53,790 nucleotides of DNA. Source: JAHEJX01 sp041605955. Its GTDB lineage: Bacteria > Actinomycetota > Acidimicrobiia > Spongiisociales > UBA5794. Below the pieces are notes generated by a model that was given only the letters and a program-made list of their open reading frames with translations, was not told where the DNA came from and searched no databases. The stretch covers positions 1 through 53,790 of the forward strand of contig JBFIXI010000021.1 of NCBI GenBank assembly GCA_041605955.1, read 5' to 3'. The first letter of the stretch is position 1. Every line of letters starts with the position of its first letter. This document shows, in pieces, positions 33,823 through 43,199 of this stretch. Made by a program: the position numbers and the translations under genes.

Positions 33823-34382
33823 GAGGCTTTTCCCGTTATGCCGCGTTCCTCCGCCAAGTGCCACAACTTCTTCTGCAGCGCTTTTCTTCCCCGGTGGAGC
33901 CGGGACATGACTGTTCCAATCGGGATGTCGAGCATCTCGGCGATCTCCTTGTACGCGAAGCCCTCGACATCTGCGAGCAGGACGGGGATGCGGAAGTTGT
34001 CCGGGAGCGACTCGAGCGCCTGGACTACGTCGGTGTCGACGAATTGCTCGAGCACCTGAGACTCGGCGCTCTCCGAGGCGCCAGATTCCTCGCCGAGCCG
34101 CTTGTAGAGGTAGAGATCTTGCAGTTCCCCGAGCTCCACCTCCGAGGGACGCCGTTGCGCCTTGCGGTACCGGTTGATGTAGGTGTTGGTCAAGATCCGG
34201 TACAGCCAAGCCTTCAGATTGGTGCCCGCCTCGAAGCTGTCATACGCCCGATAGGCCTTCAGAAACGTCTCTTGGACGACGTCCTCTGCGTCGGCGGGGT
34301 TGCGCGTCATGCGCAGCGCCGCTGAGTAGAGCTGCGGGGCGTACTGCATGGCATCCGCCTCGAAGTTGGCCTGGTCTGCCAA
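33819..34382 (-). CDS. sigR: ECF sigma factor, SigR/SigH group (thiol-oxidative stress)
   Basis: 187 aa. Sigma region 2: LYSAALRMTRNPADAEDVVQ, then ETFLKAYRAYDSFEAGTNLKAW with LYRILTNTYINRYRK, very close to SigR. Region 4: LPDNFRIPVLLADVEGFAYK, EIAEMLDIPIGTVMSRLHRGR. The start is TTG 34382 with GAAGG seven bases upstream; ATG at codon 12 is possible. I looked for the self-recognised GGAAT/GTT promoter upstream and did not find a clear copy. rsrA is translationally coupled behind it. Confidence 0.93.
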   Translation of the reverse strand: MADQANFEADAMQYAPQLYSAALRMTRNPADAEDVVQETFLKAYRAYDSFEAGTNLKAWLYRILTNTYINRYRKAQRRPSEVELGELQDLYLYKRLGEESGASESAESQVLEQFVDTDVVQALESLPDNFRIPVLLADVEGFAYKEIAEMLDIPIGTVMSRLHRGRKALQKKLWHLAEERGITGKAS

Positions 34383-34482
34383 GTTGGCGCCTTCTTTGTC
34401 GGGTGGCCCACCTTACGACGAGGCGGGTCGGCACGGGGTGCCCGGCTTTACTGAATCGTCGTTCTCGGCACGGCGAGATGAG

Positions 34483-34555
34483 AGCCGGAGACGGGAATCG
34501 AACCCGTGACCTACGCATTACGAGTGCGTCGCTCTACCGACTGAGCTACCCCGGC
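34483..34555 (-). tRNA. tRNA-Thr (CGT anticodon)
   Basis: Full cloverleaf on the minus strand: acceptor GCCGGGG with CTCCGGC, D-arm GCTC-AGTCGGTA-GAGC, anticodon stem ACGCA/TGCGT with loop CTCGTAA, variable AGGTC, T-arm ACGGG-TTCGATT-CCCGT. CCA is not encoded. It reads ACG codons and lies between the epimerase gene and sigR. Confidence 0.97.
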
Positions 34556-34608
34556 GGGCGCAGGGATGATAGCCGTCGGCTCCCACGGTCAATCAGACCG
34601 GGCTGCGA

Positions 34609-35514
34609 TCACCCTTGCAGCACATCGGACCACGCCTCGTCGATGCGCGGGTGGCGGAATTCGAAGCCGCTCGACTCGAGAGCTCGGGGAAGCACCCGCG
34701 CCGATGTGAAGACGAGAGCTTGGGCCCGCTCGGCGCCGAGCACTGCCTTGAGCGCGAACTGCGGGATCGGCAAGATCGCCGGCCGCCCCAGCGCCTTGGC
34801 GAGGCTGGCAGCAAACTCAGCGTTGCGCACCGGATTGGGAGCGGTGAGGTTGAAGGCGCCGTTGAGCTGGCGGTCGATGACCCACAGCGTGGCGCGCACG
34901 TGATCATCGAGCGAGATCCAGCTCCACCATTGCTCCCCGCTGCCCATGCGACCCCCGAGACCCATCTTGAAAGGAAGCAGCATGCGGGAGAGCACTCCCC
35001 CGTCGCCGAGCACGATCCCGGTGCGTAAGAACGCCAGCGGAACCCCGGCGGCGGAGACGGGAATTGCCGCCTGCTCCCACAGTTTGGTGACGTGCACCAG
35101 ATAGTCGTCGTCCGGGCCCGGCGGGCTCTGCTCGGTCAGAGTCTCGTCGCCTCGGTCGCCGTAGTAGCCAATCGCAGAGGACGAGACGAACACACCGGGT
35201 GGGTCGTCGACCTCGGCGATGGCTGCCGCCAGGGTGGATGTGGCCTGCACCCGGGATTCCAATATGGCCTCCTTGTGCGACTCGTTCCAGCGGCGGTCCC
35301 CGATGCCGACGCCTCCCAGATTGACGACGGCGTCCGCGCCGGCCAGTGCGCCGGGCTCGATGTGGCCGGCGGCCGGATCCCACTGCACCTCGTCGTCCGC
35401 TTGGATCGGCCGGCGTACCAGCCGGACCACGGCGTCGCCCCGCTTCAGCAACTCCGCAACGAGCCCACTACCGAGAAACCCACTGGCTCCACCGATCACT
35501 ATGCGCAAGTCCAT
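34609..35514 (-). CDS. TIGR01777-family (SDR39U1-like) NAD-dependent epimerase/dehydratase
   Basis: 301 aa. Extended SDR fold: IVIGGASGFLGSGLVAELL (nucleotide loop), AVVNLGGVGIGDRRW, VFVSSSAIGYYGDRGDETL with the Tyr, WEQAAIPVSAAGVPLAFLRTGIV, then LGGRMGSGEQWWSWISLDDH and the C-terminal DUF1731-type region (AEFAASLAKALGRPAILPIP). GYYGDRG and GSGxQWxSWI are characteristic of this group. The exact substrate is not known; members are conserved in Actinobacteria and eukaryotic mitochondria. tRNA-Thr follows 53 bases downstream. Confidence 0.9.
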   Translation of the reverse strand: MDLRIVIGGASGFLGSGLVAELLKRGDAVVRLVRRPIQADDEVQWDPAAGHIEPGALAGADAVVNLGGVGIGDRRWNESHKEAILESRVQATSTLAAAIAEVDDPPGVFVSSSAIGYYGDRGDETLTEQSPPGPDDDYLVHVTKLWEQAAIPVSAAGVPLAFLRTGIVLGDGGVLSRMLLPFKMGLGGRMGSGEQWWSWISLDDHVRATLWVIDRQLNGAFNLTAPNPVRNAEFAASLAKALGRPAILPIPQFALKAVLGAERAQALVFTSARVLPRALESSGFEFRHPRIDEAWSDVLQG

Positions 35515-35536
35515 CTCCCTTCGTGGCGGCGAATCC

Positions 35537-36202
35537 TCATCGTGAACTCCGGAGCGGCCCGAGCACCTGGATCATGCTCTCCTGCCAAGCTCGGGTCGTG
35601 GCCCGCAGCGGATCCTCGTGATCCATGTAATCCAGCGGGTCGATCGCCGGGCACACCGTGGCCCGGATCGAAGCTCGCTGGAACCGGGGTGCCCGATAGG
35701 ACAGGACGTACTCGGCGCCTTCGATGGCCACCGGGTAGAGGCGAGCTCCGGTCAACAGAGCCAGCCAGGCCGCCCCATTCGTCGGGGGCGTCTCCCCCCA
35801 GAAGTCGACGCGGCGGGACTCCGGGTAGACCCCGATTGGGTGGTCCGTCTCGATCGTGCGGATGGCAGTCCGCAGCGCCCGCCACGGAACCCGGCCCCGC
35901 GGCAACGGGATGGCCCCCCAGAAACCCGTGAGATTGTCGAAGAAACGGCTGCGCCCAAACAGTTCGTCGACTGCCAGGTAGCGCACGTTCTGATGGGCTA
36001 CCAGCGACGTGAACACCGGATCGACCAGGGACAGGTGGTTGGGGGCGAGGATGAAAGCACCACGTTGCGGCAGCAAGTCGCCGTTGCGCACCTCGTAGTC
36101 GAAATAGACCCGGCAGAAGGTCGACACGATCGGTCGCGCCAGCCGATAGGCCAAGTCGACAAGCCACCCCGGATCGCGCCTAAGTAGCCGCACCGAGCTC
36201 AC
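35537..36202 (-). CDS. 1-acyl-glycerol-3-phosphate acyltransferase-like protein (PlsC family)
   Basis: 221 aa. Block I NHLSLVD (55-61, H-x4-D), block II around VDELFGRSRFFDNLTGFWGA, block III GVYPESRRVDFWGETPPT, where the usual PEGTR reads PESRR, and block IV LYPVAIEGAEY. No clear membrane helix beyond a hydrophobic N-terminus. It probably acylates a lysophospholipid at the inner membrane. Start GTG 36202 lies inside the 3' end of holB (23-base overlap); a second GTG three codons later is possible. Confidence 0.85.
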   Translation of the reverse strand: MSSVRLLRRDPGWLVDLAYRLARPIVSTFCRVYFDYEVRNGDLLPQRGAFILAPNHLSLVDPVFTSLVAHQNVRYLAVDELFGRSRFFDNLTGFWGAIPLPRGRVPWRALRTAIRTIETDHPIGVYPESRRVDFWGETPPTNGAAWLALLTGARLYPVAIEGAEYVLSYRAPRFQRASIRATVCPAIDPLDYMDHEDPLRATTRAWQESMIQVLGPLRSSR

Positions 36203-37247
36203 TGAACAGCGCGGCGAACGCCAGTTGAGGCCTTTGATGGGCCCGCAGCGACTCGACGGTATCGAGTACTCGGCCGGCGGCGGCGATCGCCCGGGCCGGT
36301 AGCACCTTGGTCAGGTCGGCGACCGGAATGTCGGGATTGCGCACCGACGCCCCCAACTGGGCCGCGGCGGCGTCGCGGTAGTAACCGGCCAAGATCTCGA
36401 GCCCCGTCTCGTAGATGGCGGCGGTTGCCCGCCGCATCTCACGTTCGTGCCGCTCTTTGAGCACCTTGCCGCCCCGGCCCTCACTCTCGTATCTCGCCTG
36501 CTCGGTCTTCTGGCGGTCCTTCAATGTCGCCAAGAGCGGCTCGGCGGCAGCCCGAACATCGTCGGCCAGCACGTAAGCCTCCCCGGGGTGCTCGGACAAA
36601 CGCGGCGGGATGCTGAGCCACACTCTGCGGAACTCGGCCACATGGGGTTGAGTAGCCAGCGCGATGGCCAAGCCGGGCCGGCCCCCGGCGATTCCGGTGA
36701 CGTTGCCCGCCCGCTCCGGCTCCACACCCAATGCGACCAGGCCGGCCTCGATCTCCCGATCGGGCACCCGGCCGAGCACGATCGTGCGAGCCCGGCTGGC
36801 AACGGTCTCCGGCAGATCGTCCTCCGACTCTGCGACCAAGATGAAGATCGTGGACGGCGAAGGCTCCTCGAGCGTCTTCAACAGGGCGTTGGCCGCCTCA
36901 TCGTTCATGATGCCCGCCTCCTCGAACAGGAACACCTTGCGGCCCCCCTCGAACGGCGCCAGGCTTGCCTGCGAGACGGCGCGGCGTGCCTGATCGACGG
37001 TGATTGCCGACCGTCCTTCCGGCTCGACGACTCGAACGTCGGGATGAACCCCTTCGAGCACGCGATGGCGCGTGCTCGCATCGCCCCCGATGAGGGCGGC
37101 GGCGAACCGACGAGCCACGGTGGCCTTGCCGGAGCTGGCCGGACCGACGATGAGATAGGCATGTGCGGGTTGCCCTAGTTCCGCCGTCAGCAGAGCGACC
37201 ACCGCCCCGTGGCCGATCACGTCGTCGAAGAGCTGGGTCTCAGCCAT
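36180..37247 (-). CDS. holB: DNA polymerase III delta' subunit
   Basis: Clamp-loader subunit, 355 aa. AAA+ fold: HAYLIVGPASSGKATVARRF (Walker A GPASSGKA), DVRVVEPEGRSAITVDQARR, KVFLFEEAGIMNDEAANALL, KTLEEPSPSTIFILVA and SRARTIVLGR (sensor 1). Actinobacterial proteins of this group have a long helical C-terminus, as here. ATG 37247 overlaps the tmk stop by 8 bases and is preferred over the frame start at 37304. tmk-holB next to topA is a familiar actinobacterial arrangement. Confidence 0.9.
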   Translation of the reverse strand: MAETQLFDDVIGHGAVVALLTAELGQPAHAYLIVGPASSGKATVARRFAAALIGGDASTRHRVLEGVHPDVRVVEPEGRSAITVDQARRAVSQASLAPFEGGRKVFLFEEAGIMNDEAANALLKTLEEPSPSTIFILVAESEDDLPETVASRARTIVLGRVPDREIEAGLVALGVEPERAGNVTGIAGGRPGLAIALATQPHVAEFRRVWLSIPPRLSEHPGEAYVLADDVRAAAEPLLATLKDRQKTEQARYESEGRGGKVLKERHEREMRRATAAIYETGLEILAGYYRDAAAAQLGASVRNPDIPVADLTKVLPARAIAAAGRVLDTVESLRAHQRPQLAFAALFSELGAAT

Positions 37248-37863
37248 GATCCCGGGCCACCTTCCAGATCGCGGCGGCGACTTCGGCCACCGGCAAGGTG
37301 GCATCGACGATCATGAACCGCGCTGGTTCCGCCTCGGCGAGCCGCCGGAACCCTTCGGCCACCCGATCGAGAAACGCATGCCCGGCGGCGCCGATGCGGT
37401 CGGCGTCCTGTTGGCGCAACAGGCCGGCCGCCACGTCGAGTTGCAGAAGGGCGACCAGGTCCGGCCAGGTGTGCCCCAGCCCGGGGCTGTTGACCGCTCT
37501 CACCGCTTCGATCCCCAAACGCCGCCCGGCCCCCTGGTAGGCGAGAGAGGAATACACCGATCTATCCGAGACAACCCATTTGCCTGCTCGCAGGGCCGGC
37601 TCGACGAGCTCGGCAACCAGCTGAGCTCGCGCCGCGGCGAACAGCAGCGCCTCCGACCACGGCGCCACGTCGCCATCCGGATCGAGCAACACCCGGCGAA
37701 TCCGCTCCCCGGTGGGAGTGCCCCCCGGCTCCCTGACGAGGAGGACATCGTGCCCGGCGGCAGTCAAGAGCTCTTCCAAGGCGCCGGCCACCGTTGATTT
37801 ACCAACGCCCTCGACTCCCTCCAGTGCGATATACACGCCCCGCTCAGTGGAACTGTGACTCAC
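37240..37863 (-). CDS. tmk: Thymidylate kinase
   Basis: Phosphorylates dTMP to dTDP. It is 207 aa. P-loop GVEGVGKS at 16-23, REPGGTPTGERIRRVLL, DRSVYSSLAYQGAGRRLG (dTMP-binding and DRY/H-like region), and LID region with DADRIGAAGHAFLDRV. GTG 37863 overlaps the stop of the MFS gene (GTGA). Directly followed by holB, a replication gene. Confidence 0.96.
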   Translation of the reverse strand: MSHSSTERGVYIALEGVEGVGKSTVAGALEELLTAAGHDVLLVREPGGTPTGERIRRVLLDPDGDVAPWSEALLFAAARAQLVAELVEPALRAGKWVVSDRSVYSSLAYQGAGRRLGIEAVRAVNSPGLGHTWPDLVALLQLDVAAGLLRQQDADRIGAAGHAFLDRVAEGFRRLAEAEPARFMIVDATLPVAEVAAAIWKVARDHG

Positions 37864-39296
37864 TCGGCGGCATCCTCGTCTTCGTCGGGCCGCGGTTTCT
37901 CGCCGGCCTTGGTGCCGGGCCGCGGGTGGGTCGTGAAACGGAGCGCCTTGTCGGCGTGGGCGATGATGTCGTGCGTGGCCGACTCCAGCTTGGGACGGCT
38001 GAACAGCTCCCGCAGCGACCAGACCAGGCTGAGACCGGTCAGCAGCATGATGGCCCCTCCCAGGAAGAGAACCAGCCGATTGGGGTTGTTGAGCCGCCCC
38101 AAGCCGGAAACGTCGAGAGCGCCCGCCAGCGGCACCGCGACCGCCATGGACACGAAGAGACCGATCCGCATCATGCCGAAGAGCGTGGCAAACACCCGCC
38201 CCCGCAGATCGTCCTCAACGTGCTCGTGCAGATGGGTGAGCCCCATCACGTAGGCGGCTCCGGCGCCGAGACCCATGAGGAAGATCCAGGCAGCTGCGCC
38301 GGCAACTGTGGTCACCGTCGCCACCATCGCCAGACTGGCCCCGGTCATCGTCACCGATACGGCAAACACGACATCGCGGCGTGGCAGGCGCGACGAATAG
38401 GCCGAGACCGACACGATGCCGATGGCGGCTCCCGCCCCCAGTGCGGTGACGATGCCGAAGAACCCGGTCTCATCGGCGAACAGGACATCCTCGACGTAGG
38501 GCTTGCCGATGACGATGACCGTGCCGCCGCCGAAGAGCGCAGCCGTCATGCCGGCGATGACCCGCCGCACCGACCGGTCTCGCCACAGGTAGCTGGCCCC
38601 GTCGACGATGGCCCGGAACGTCTCGCGAGCCCCGAGCTGGTGGCCGTCCGCGGTGGCCTCGACGGCCAGCGCAGTCCTCAGCTCGGGGAGGGTGGCGATC
38701 ACCAATCCGGAGACCACAAAGGTGACCGCATCGGCGATGAAAGCCAGCGCAAATGCCTGCGTGGCTGCCGGGATGACCGAATCGATCACGAGTGCGGGGA
38801 ACAGTGCCAAGACGAAGTTGAAGGCGGCACCAACCGGGATGGTGCCGTAGGCCGCCCCCAGCATGAGCGAGTTGGCCATGACGATGTTCTCGTCCCGCAC
38901 GAGGCTGGGCACGACTGCAGCCCGCGGCGCCTGCCCCAGCAGGCTCAGGATCTCGAGGACCACCGTGATCGTGACCAGCATCGGCAGGTTGGAGGCGAAG
39001 ATCAGGAACGGCACGATGGCGGCTCGGCCCAGGTCGGCGATCACGATCAGCCGACGACGGTCGAAGCGATCCGAGAATGCCCCCACCACCGGACCGAACA
39101 CCAGGCCGGGCATGACTCGCGACAGCAGCGCGACCAGGATGCCGCCACCGCCGCCGATCTCATCGGCAACACCGATGGTGGCGAAGATGGTGATCCAGTC
39201 GCCCGTGCTCCCAATGGCGGCCGCCCACCAGAATCGAGCGAAGGGTCCCTTGCGAACCATCGAGCCAGCCGAGCGCGGCTCTACCTGGTTGTTCAT
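37860..39296 (-). CDS. Major facilitator superfamily transporter
   Basis: 478 aa with about 12 predicted membrane helices from residue 20 to 420 and a hydrophilic acidic C-terminal tail (THPRPGTKAGEKPRPDEDED). The loop 2-3 motif is FSDRFDRRRLIVIADLGRA. It resembles the MFS_3 or enterobactin-exporter-like group of drug and metabolite effluxers. Substrate unknown. It is translationally coupled to tmk (GTGA), a coupling with no obvious functional link; operon co-location is all that can be said. Confidence 0.88.
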   Translation of the reverse strand: MNNQVEPRSAGSMVRKGPFARFWWAAAIGSTGDWITIFATIGVADEIGGGGGILVALLSRVMPGLVFGPVVGAFSDRFDRRRLIVIADLGRAAIVPFLIFASNLPMLVTITVVLEILSLLGQAPRAAVVPSLVRDENIVMANSLMLGAAYGTIPVGAAFNFVLALFPALVIDSVIPAATQAFALAFIADAVTFVVSGLVIATLPELRTALAVEATADGHQLGARETFRAIVDGASYLWRDRSVRRVIAGMTAALFGGGTVIVIGKPYVEDVLFADETGFFGIVTALGAGAAIGIVSVSAYSSRLPRRDVVFAVSVTMTGASLAMVATVTTVAGAAAWIFLMGLGAGAAYVMGLTHLHEHVEDDLRGRVFATLFGMMRIGLFVSMAVAVPLAGALDVSGLGRLNNPNRLVLFLGGAIMLLTGLSLVWSLRELFSRPKLESATHDIIAHADKALRFTTHPRPGTKAGEKPRPDEDEDAAE

Positions 39297-39383
39297 CGTG
39301 TAAACGCTACCGCAAGGTGGCGCCGCAGCAGACCTAACGCGAGCTGTCGAGCTGCCGCGGGCCGGGCTCCGTCTTGCTACCGC

Positions 39384-41981
39384 TCAGCCGCCGCGCTGTT
39401 TCTGCCGACGCAGCTCGAGAAGCTCGGCTGCCCTTTCCAAGGTCATCGCCTCGAGCGAGTCGCCCACCCGGAAGCTGGCGTTGGTCTCACCGTCGGTCAC
39501 GTACAAACCCCAACGACCGTCCTTGACGACGACCGGCTTGGAGGAGACCGGGTCGTCTCCCAGCTCCTTCAACGGGGGCGCGGCTTGGCGGCTCCGGCGC
39601 TTCTTGGGCTGCGCCAGGAGGGCCACGGCCGCCTCCAGGTCGATGGTGAAGATCTCTTCCTCGCTGTCGAGGCTACGCGTTTCCTTGCCGGCCTTGATAT
39701 AGGGGCCGTACCGTCCGTTGTGGACGAGGATCTCCTCTTCGGTGTCGGGATGGGCTCCCAAGCTGCGCGGCAAGCCGAGCAGCCGCAACGCCTGGTCCAA
39801 GGTGATGTCGTCGAGCGTCATGGTCTTGAAGAGCGATGCAGTCTTCGGCTTCTCCTTGCCGCCCGGCTCCGGGTCGCCGAGCTGAACGTAGGGGCCGTAG
39901 CGACCGCTCTTGGCGATGACGGTGAGACTCGTGTCAGGATCCGTGCCGAGGATCTTGTCTCCGCTCGGAGCGGCCAGCAGCTCCAGCGCCACCTCCACCG
40001 TGAGCTCGTCCGGCGGCATGTCCTCGGGAACGCTGGCAGTGTCCTCGCCGTGCTGGACGTAGGGTCCGTAGCGGCCGGCACGCGCCACCACCTCTTGTCC
40101 GTCGGGTGCCGGGCCGAGGACGATCGAGTTGATCTGACGAGCGTCGATCGCCTCGAGGTTGCTGGTCACCATGTCTTCGAGGCCGGGGTGGCCGTTGCCG
40201 AAGTAGAAGTCGTGCAGCCACGGAACGGCGTCGCGATCGCCGGCGGCGATCTCATCGAGATCGTCCTCCATACGAGCAGTGAAGGCGTAGTCGACGAAGT
40301 CGGCGAAGTGCTGTTCCATCAAGGCAACCGTGGCGAACGCTGTCAGGGTCGGGACGAGGGCGGTGCCCTTCTTGCGGGCGTAGCCACGGTCCTGGATCCT
40401 GGCGATGATCGACGCATAGGTCGATGGCCGGCCGATGCCCAGCTCCTCGAGTCGCTTGACCAATGAGGCCTCGGTGTATCGGGGCGGGGGCTTGGTCTCG
40501 TGACCTTTGGGCTCGATGGCGACGGCGTCGAGGTCCGAACCGGTGACCATCGGCGGCAGATGATTCTCCTGGTCGTCCAAAGCCGCGTCGGGGTCGTCGG
40601 ATCCTTCGACGTAGGCACGAAGAAAGCCGGGAAAGAGGATCGTCTTGCCGGAGGCGGCGAAGACCACGGCCTCTCCGGAAACCGCGGTGGCGCCGATGCG
40701 CACCGCGATGCTCTCCCCCTTGGCGTCCTTCATCTGGCTGGCCACAGTGCGCTTCCAGATCAAGTCGTACAGCTTCGCCTCGTCGGAAGTCGGCCCGAAT
40801 GTGGAGGCCACGGACTGCGGGAGCGCAAACTCGTCACCCGCCGGACGGATCGCCTCGTGGGCTTCTTGCGCGTTCTTCACCTTGGACGCGTAGCGCCGCG
40901 GTTGGTTGGGCAGGTACTCGGCACCGTAGCGATCGGCCACCAGCTGCCGGGCCGCCGCCACGGCGGCATCGGACAGCGTCGTCGAGTCGGTCCGCATGTA
41001 GGTGATCAGGCCCCTCTCGTAGAGGCGTTGCGCCGCCGACATGGTGCGGCCGGCCCCAAATCGGAGTTTGCGACCCGCTTCTTGCTGCAGCGTGGAGGTA
41101 CGGAAAGGGGGATACGGGCGACGCGTGTACGGCTTGGCCTCAACCGACGCGACGGTGAATTCGCTGTCGCGCAGCCCCGACGCCAGCGCGCCGGCGGCCC
41201 GCTCGTCGAGGATCGTGGCCTCCCCCTGCAGCTTGCCGTCGGGCCCGAAATCGCGTCCCGTGGCGACGCGAGCCCCGTCCACATTGACCAACGTCGCCTC
41301 GAATTGGCGCTGGTCGGGGTCGTCGCTGACCGCAAAGACCGCCTCGAGATCCCAGTAGGAGGCGGCCACGAATGCCATGCGCTCCCGCTCCCTCTCGACG
41401 ATGATCCGGGTGGCCGGCGATTGCACCCGTCCGGCGGAGAGCTTGGGGCGAACCTTGCGCCACAACACCGGGCTTATCTCGTATCCGTAGAGGCGGTCGA
41501 GGATGCGACGCGCTTCCTGGGCATCGACCAGCCGGCGGTCGATGTCACGCGGGTTGTCCACTGCGGCCTCGATGGCCGGCTTCGTTATCTCGTGGAAGAC
41601 CATGCGCCGCACCGGGACCTTCGGCTGCAAGACCTCATAGAGATGCCATGCGATCGCTTCACCTTCCCGGTCCTCGTCGGTGGCCAGGTACAGCTCGTCG
41701 GCCTCCTTGAGGAGCTTCTTGAGCTTGGTGACCTGCTTCTTCTTGTCGGGCGTCACCACGTAGAGGGGCCTGAAGTCGTTCTCGACGTCGACTCCGTATT
41801 TGGTGCGCCGCCACTCGTCCTGCAGGCCCGCCGGCGCATCCTTGGCGCTACCCGGGATGTCGCGGATGTGCCCGATCGAAGACTCAACCACGTAGTCGGA
41901 ACCGAGATAACGGCCGATGGTCTTCGCCTTTGCGGGCGACTCGACGATCACAAGCTTCTTTGGCACAACATCCTTCGCCAT
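39384..41981 (-). CDS. topA: DNA topoisomerase I
   Basis: Relaxes negative supercoils through a Tyr-DNA intermediate. It is 865 aa: TOPRIM domain (KLVIVESPAKAKTIGRYL, DREGEAIAWHL), catalytic GLITYMRTDSTTLS around residue 315, and EAHEAIRPA. There are no C-terminal zinc fingers; instead four topo-C repeats follow, each with GRYGPYV-type cores (ARAGRYGPYVQ, KSGRYGPYVQ, HNGRYGPYIK, KDGRWGLYVT). This repeat structure is the actinobacterial type. A TTGACA promoter lies about 80 bases upstream of the ATG. The C-terminus is basic (RRQKQRGG). Confidence 0.97.
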   Translation of the reverse strand: MAKDVVPKKLVIVESPAKAKTIGRYLGSDYVVESSIGHIRDIPGSAKDAPAGLQDEWRRTKYGVDVENDFRPLYVVTPDKKKQVTKLKKLLKEADELYLATDEDREGEAIAWHLYEVLQPKVPVRRMVFHEITKPAIEAAVDNPRDIDRRLVDAQEARRILDRLYGYEISPVLWRKVRPKLSAGRVQSPATRIIVERERERMAFVAASYWDLEAVFAVSDDPDQRQFEATLVNVDGARVATGRDFGPDGKLQGEATILDERAAGALASGLRDSEFTVASVEAKPYTRRPYPPFRTSTLQQEAGRKLRFGAGRTMSAAQRLYERGLITYMRTDSTTLSDAAVAAARQLVADRYGAEYLPNQPRRYASKVKNAQEAHEAIRPAGDEFALPQSVASTFGPTSDEAKLYDLIWKRTVASQMKDAKGESIAVRIGATAVSGEAVVFAASGKTILFPGFLRAYVEGSDDPDAALDDQENHLPPMVTGSDLDAVAIEPKGHETKPPPRYTEASLVKRLEELGIGRPSTYASIIARIQDRGYARKKGTALVPTLTAFATVALMEQHFADFVDYAFTARMEDDLDEIAAGDRDAVPWLHDFYFGNGHPGLEDMVTSNLEAIDARQINSIVLGPAPDGQEVVARAGRYGPYVQHGEDTASVPEDMPPDELTVEVALELLAAPSGDKILGTDPDTSLTVIAKSGRYGPYVQLGDPEPGGKEKPKTASLFKTMTLDDITLDQALRLLGLPRSLGAHPDTEEEILVHNGRYGPYIKAGKETRSLDSEEEIFTIDLEAAVALLAQPKKRRSRQAAPPLKELGDDPVSSKPVVVKDGRWGLYVTDGETNASFRVGDSLEAMTLERAAELLELRRQKQRGG

Positions 41982-42040
41982 TGGTTACAAGGTCGGGTGG
42001 GCCCGCACGATAAAGACCGGGTGGGGCCGGGCGGGGAGCA

Positions 42041-42069
42041 TGTCTATATGGGATGACCCCGCTTGTCAA
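42041..42069 (-). promoter_or_regulatory. Candidate sigma-70 promoter for topA
   Basis: On the minus strand TTGACA (42064-42069) is followed after 17 bases by TAGACA (42041-42046); TATAGA two bases earlier is an alternative -10 with a 15-base spacer. The start site would fall about 50 bases before the topA ATG. A perfect -35 in a high-G+C region is uncommon in this window. Confidence 0.55.
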
Positions 42070-42130
42070 CCCCATCGGTCGGCCGCTGATTCCGCCGACT
42101 GAAGCAATTCGCTGCGGTTGTGGGACGAGC

Positions 42131-43198
42131 TCAGCCCCCGGCAAGCGCATCTCTGACTCGCCCGGCGACGGTCTCCCAGGTGTGCTCCGACTCGACCCAG
42201 GCCCGCCCGGCCGCGCCCATCTGGTCGGCGAGGTGCGGGTCGTCCAGAATCGTCTGCAGCGCCGCGAAGAGCGACCGATCGTCGTGCGTCACGAATCCGG
42301 TGACGCCGGGAATGACCGCTTCGGGTGCGCCCCCGCTATCACCGGTGATCACCGGCAGGCCGGAGGCCGCTGCCTCCAAATAGACGATGCCGAGCCCCTC
42401 TACCTCGAGGCCTGCCCACCGCGACTGCGACGGCATTGCGAACACGCTCATTTGCCGGTAGAGATCTGGCAGCGCTTCCCACGGCACGTCTATTTCGAAG
42501 CGAACGGGGACTCCCTCGATCGTGGCCAGCCGGCGAAGTCGCTTCTCGATCCGACCGCGACCGACGAGCAGCACCTCGGTGGGCAACCCGGTCCGGCGGA
42601 GTCGTCCGGCGACCTCGATCAACCGGTCCTGTCCCTTGCGGGGCACGAACCGGCTGACGCACCCGATGATCGGAGCTTGGGGTCTGGTCGCCGGCGTGAA
42701 GAGCCTGGGGTCCACCCCAGCGCCCACCGTGGTAACCGCCCGCTTGGTGAGGCGGCTCAACTTCCCGGCGGTGTAGCGGGACACCGCCAGGAGAGCATCT
42801 GATCGGCGCAGTGTGCGCGCCAACAACTGGCGCAGAATGGGCACAGCAGCCGGGAGCGTCACCTCCGCGCCATGCGTCATCACGCCGATTGGACCGGCGA
42901 AACCGGCCCGCAGACGCGGGATCATCGCCGGCAGCGGATGGGGTGCTCCGAACAACACGGCGTCGGGACCGAAATCGCCGATCTCTCCGATCACCCAACG
43001 GGTGACCGGCGTGCTCGGCCACATGAAGCTCCGCCGGTTGCGGCGCACGATGGCTTCCCCGCGCTGGGTGGCCGCGGGCCCGTCGGCCGGCGCCAGCACT
43101 CGCACCTCGCCTGGGAAGTGATCCACGACGTTGCCCAGCCATTGCTGAATCCCGCCCGGCTTCGGCGAGTAGTCGTTTGTCACGACCAGGAGCCGCAC
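42131..43198 (-). CDS. Family 4-type glycosyltransferase (GT-B fold)
   Basis: 355 aa. N-terminal Rossmann domain begins RLLVVTNDYSPKPGGIQQWL, the typical acceptor-side loop. The C-terminal donor domain has IIGCVSRFVPRKGQDRLIE, TEVLLVGRGRIEKRL, and EVEGLGIVYLEAAASGLPVI then GDSGGAPEAV, the E-x7-E donor motif (ExxG...E). Resembles phosphatidylinositol mannosyltransferase PimB/PimC-type enzymes of actinobacteria, though the acceptor cannot be named. Start is GTG 43198, one base after the double phosphatase gene stop region; the longer frame to 43486 is a shadow. No membrane segments. Confidence 0.88.
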   Translation of the reverse strand: MRLLVVTNDYSPKPGGIQQWLGNVVDHFPGEVRVLAPADGPAATQRGEAIVRRNRRSFMWPSTPVTRWVIGEIGDFGPDAVLFGAPHPLPAMIPRLRAGFAGPIGVMTHGAEVTLPAAVPILRQLLARTLRRSDALLAVSRYTAGKLSRLTKRAVTTVGAGVDPRLFTPATRPQAPIIGCVSRFVPRKGQDRLIEVAGRLRRTGLPTEVLLVGRGRIEKRLRRLATIEGVPVRFEIDVPWEALPDLYRQMSVFAMPSQSRWAGLEVEGLGIVYLEAAASGLPVITGDSGGAPEAVIPGVTGFVTHDDRSLFAALQTILDDPHLADQMGAAGRAWVESEHTWETVAGRVRDALAGG

Positions 43199-43199
43199 G

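Noticed and set aside
37794..42056. Long plus-strand frames opposite the MFS gene and topA
   Set aside because: They are antisense shadows caused by high third-position G+C; their compositions (Asp/Gly/Arg/His-rich) match no protein family.
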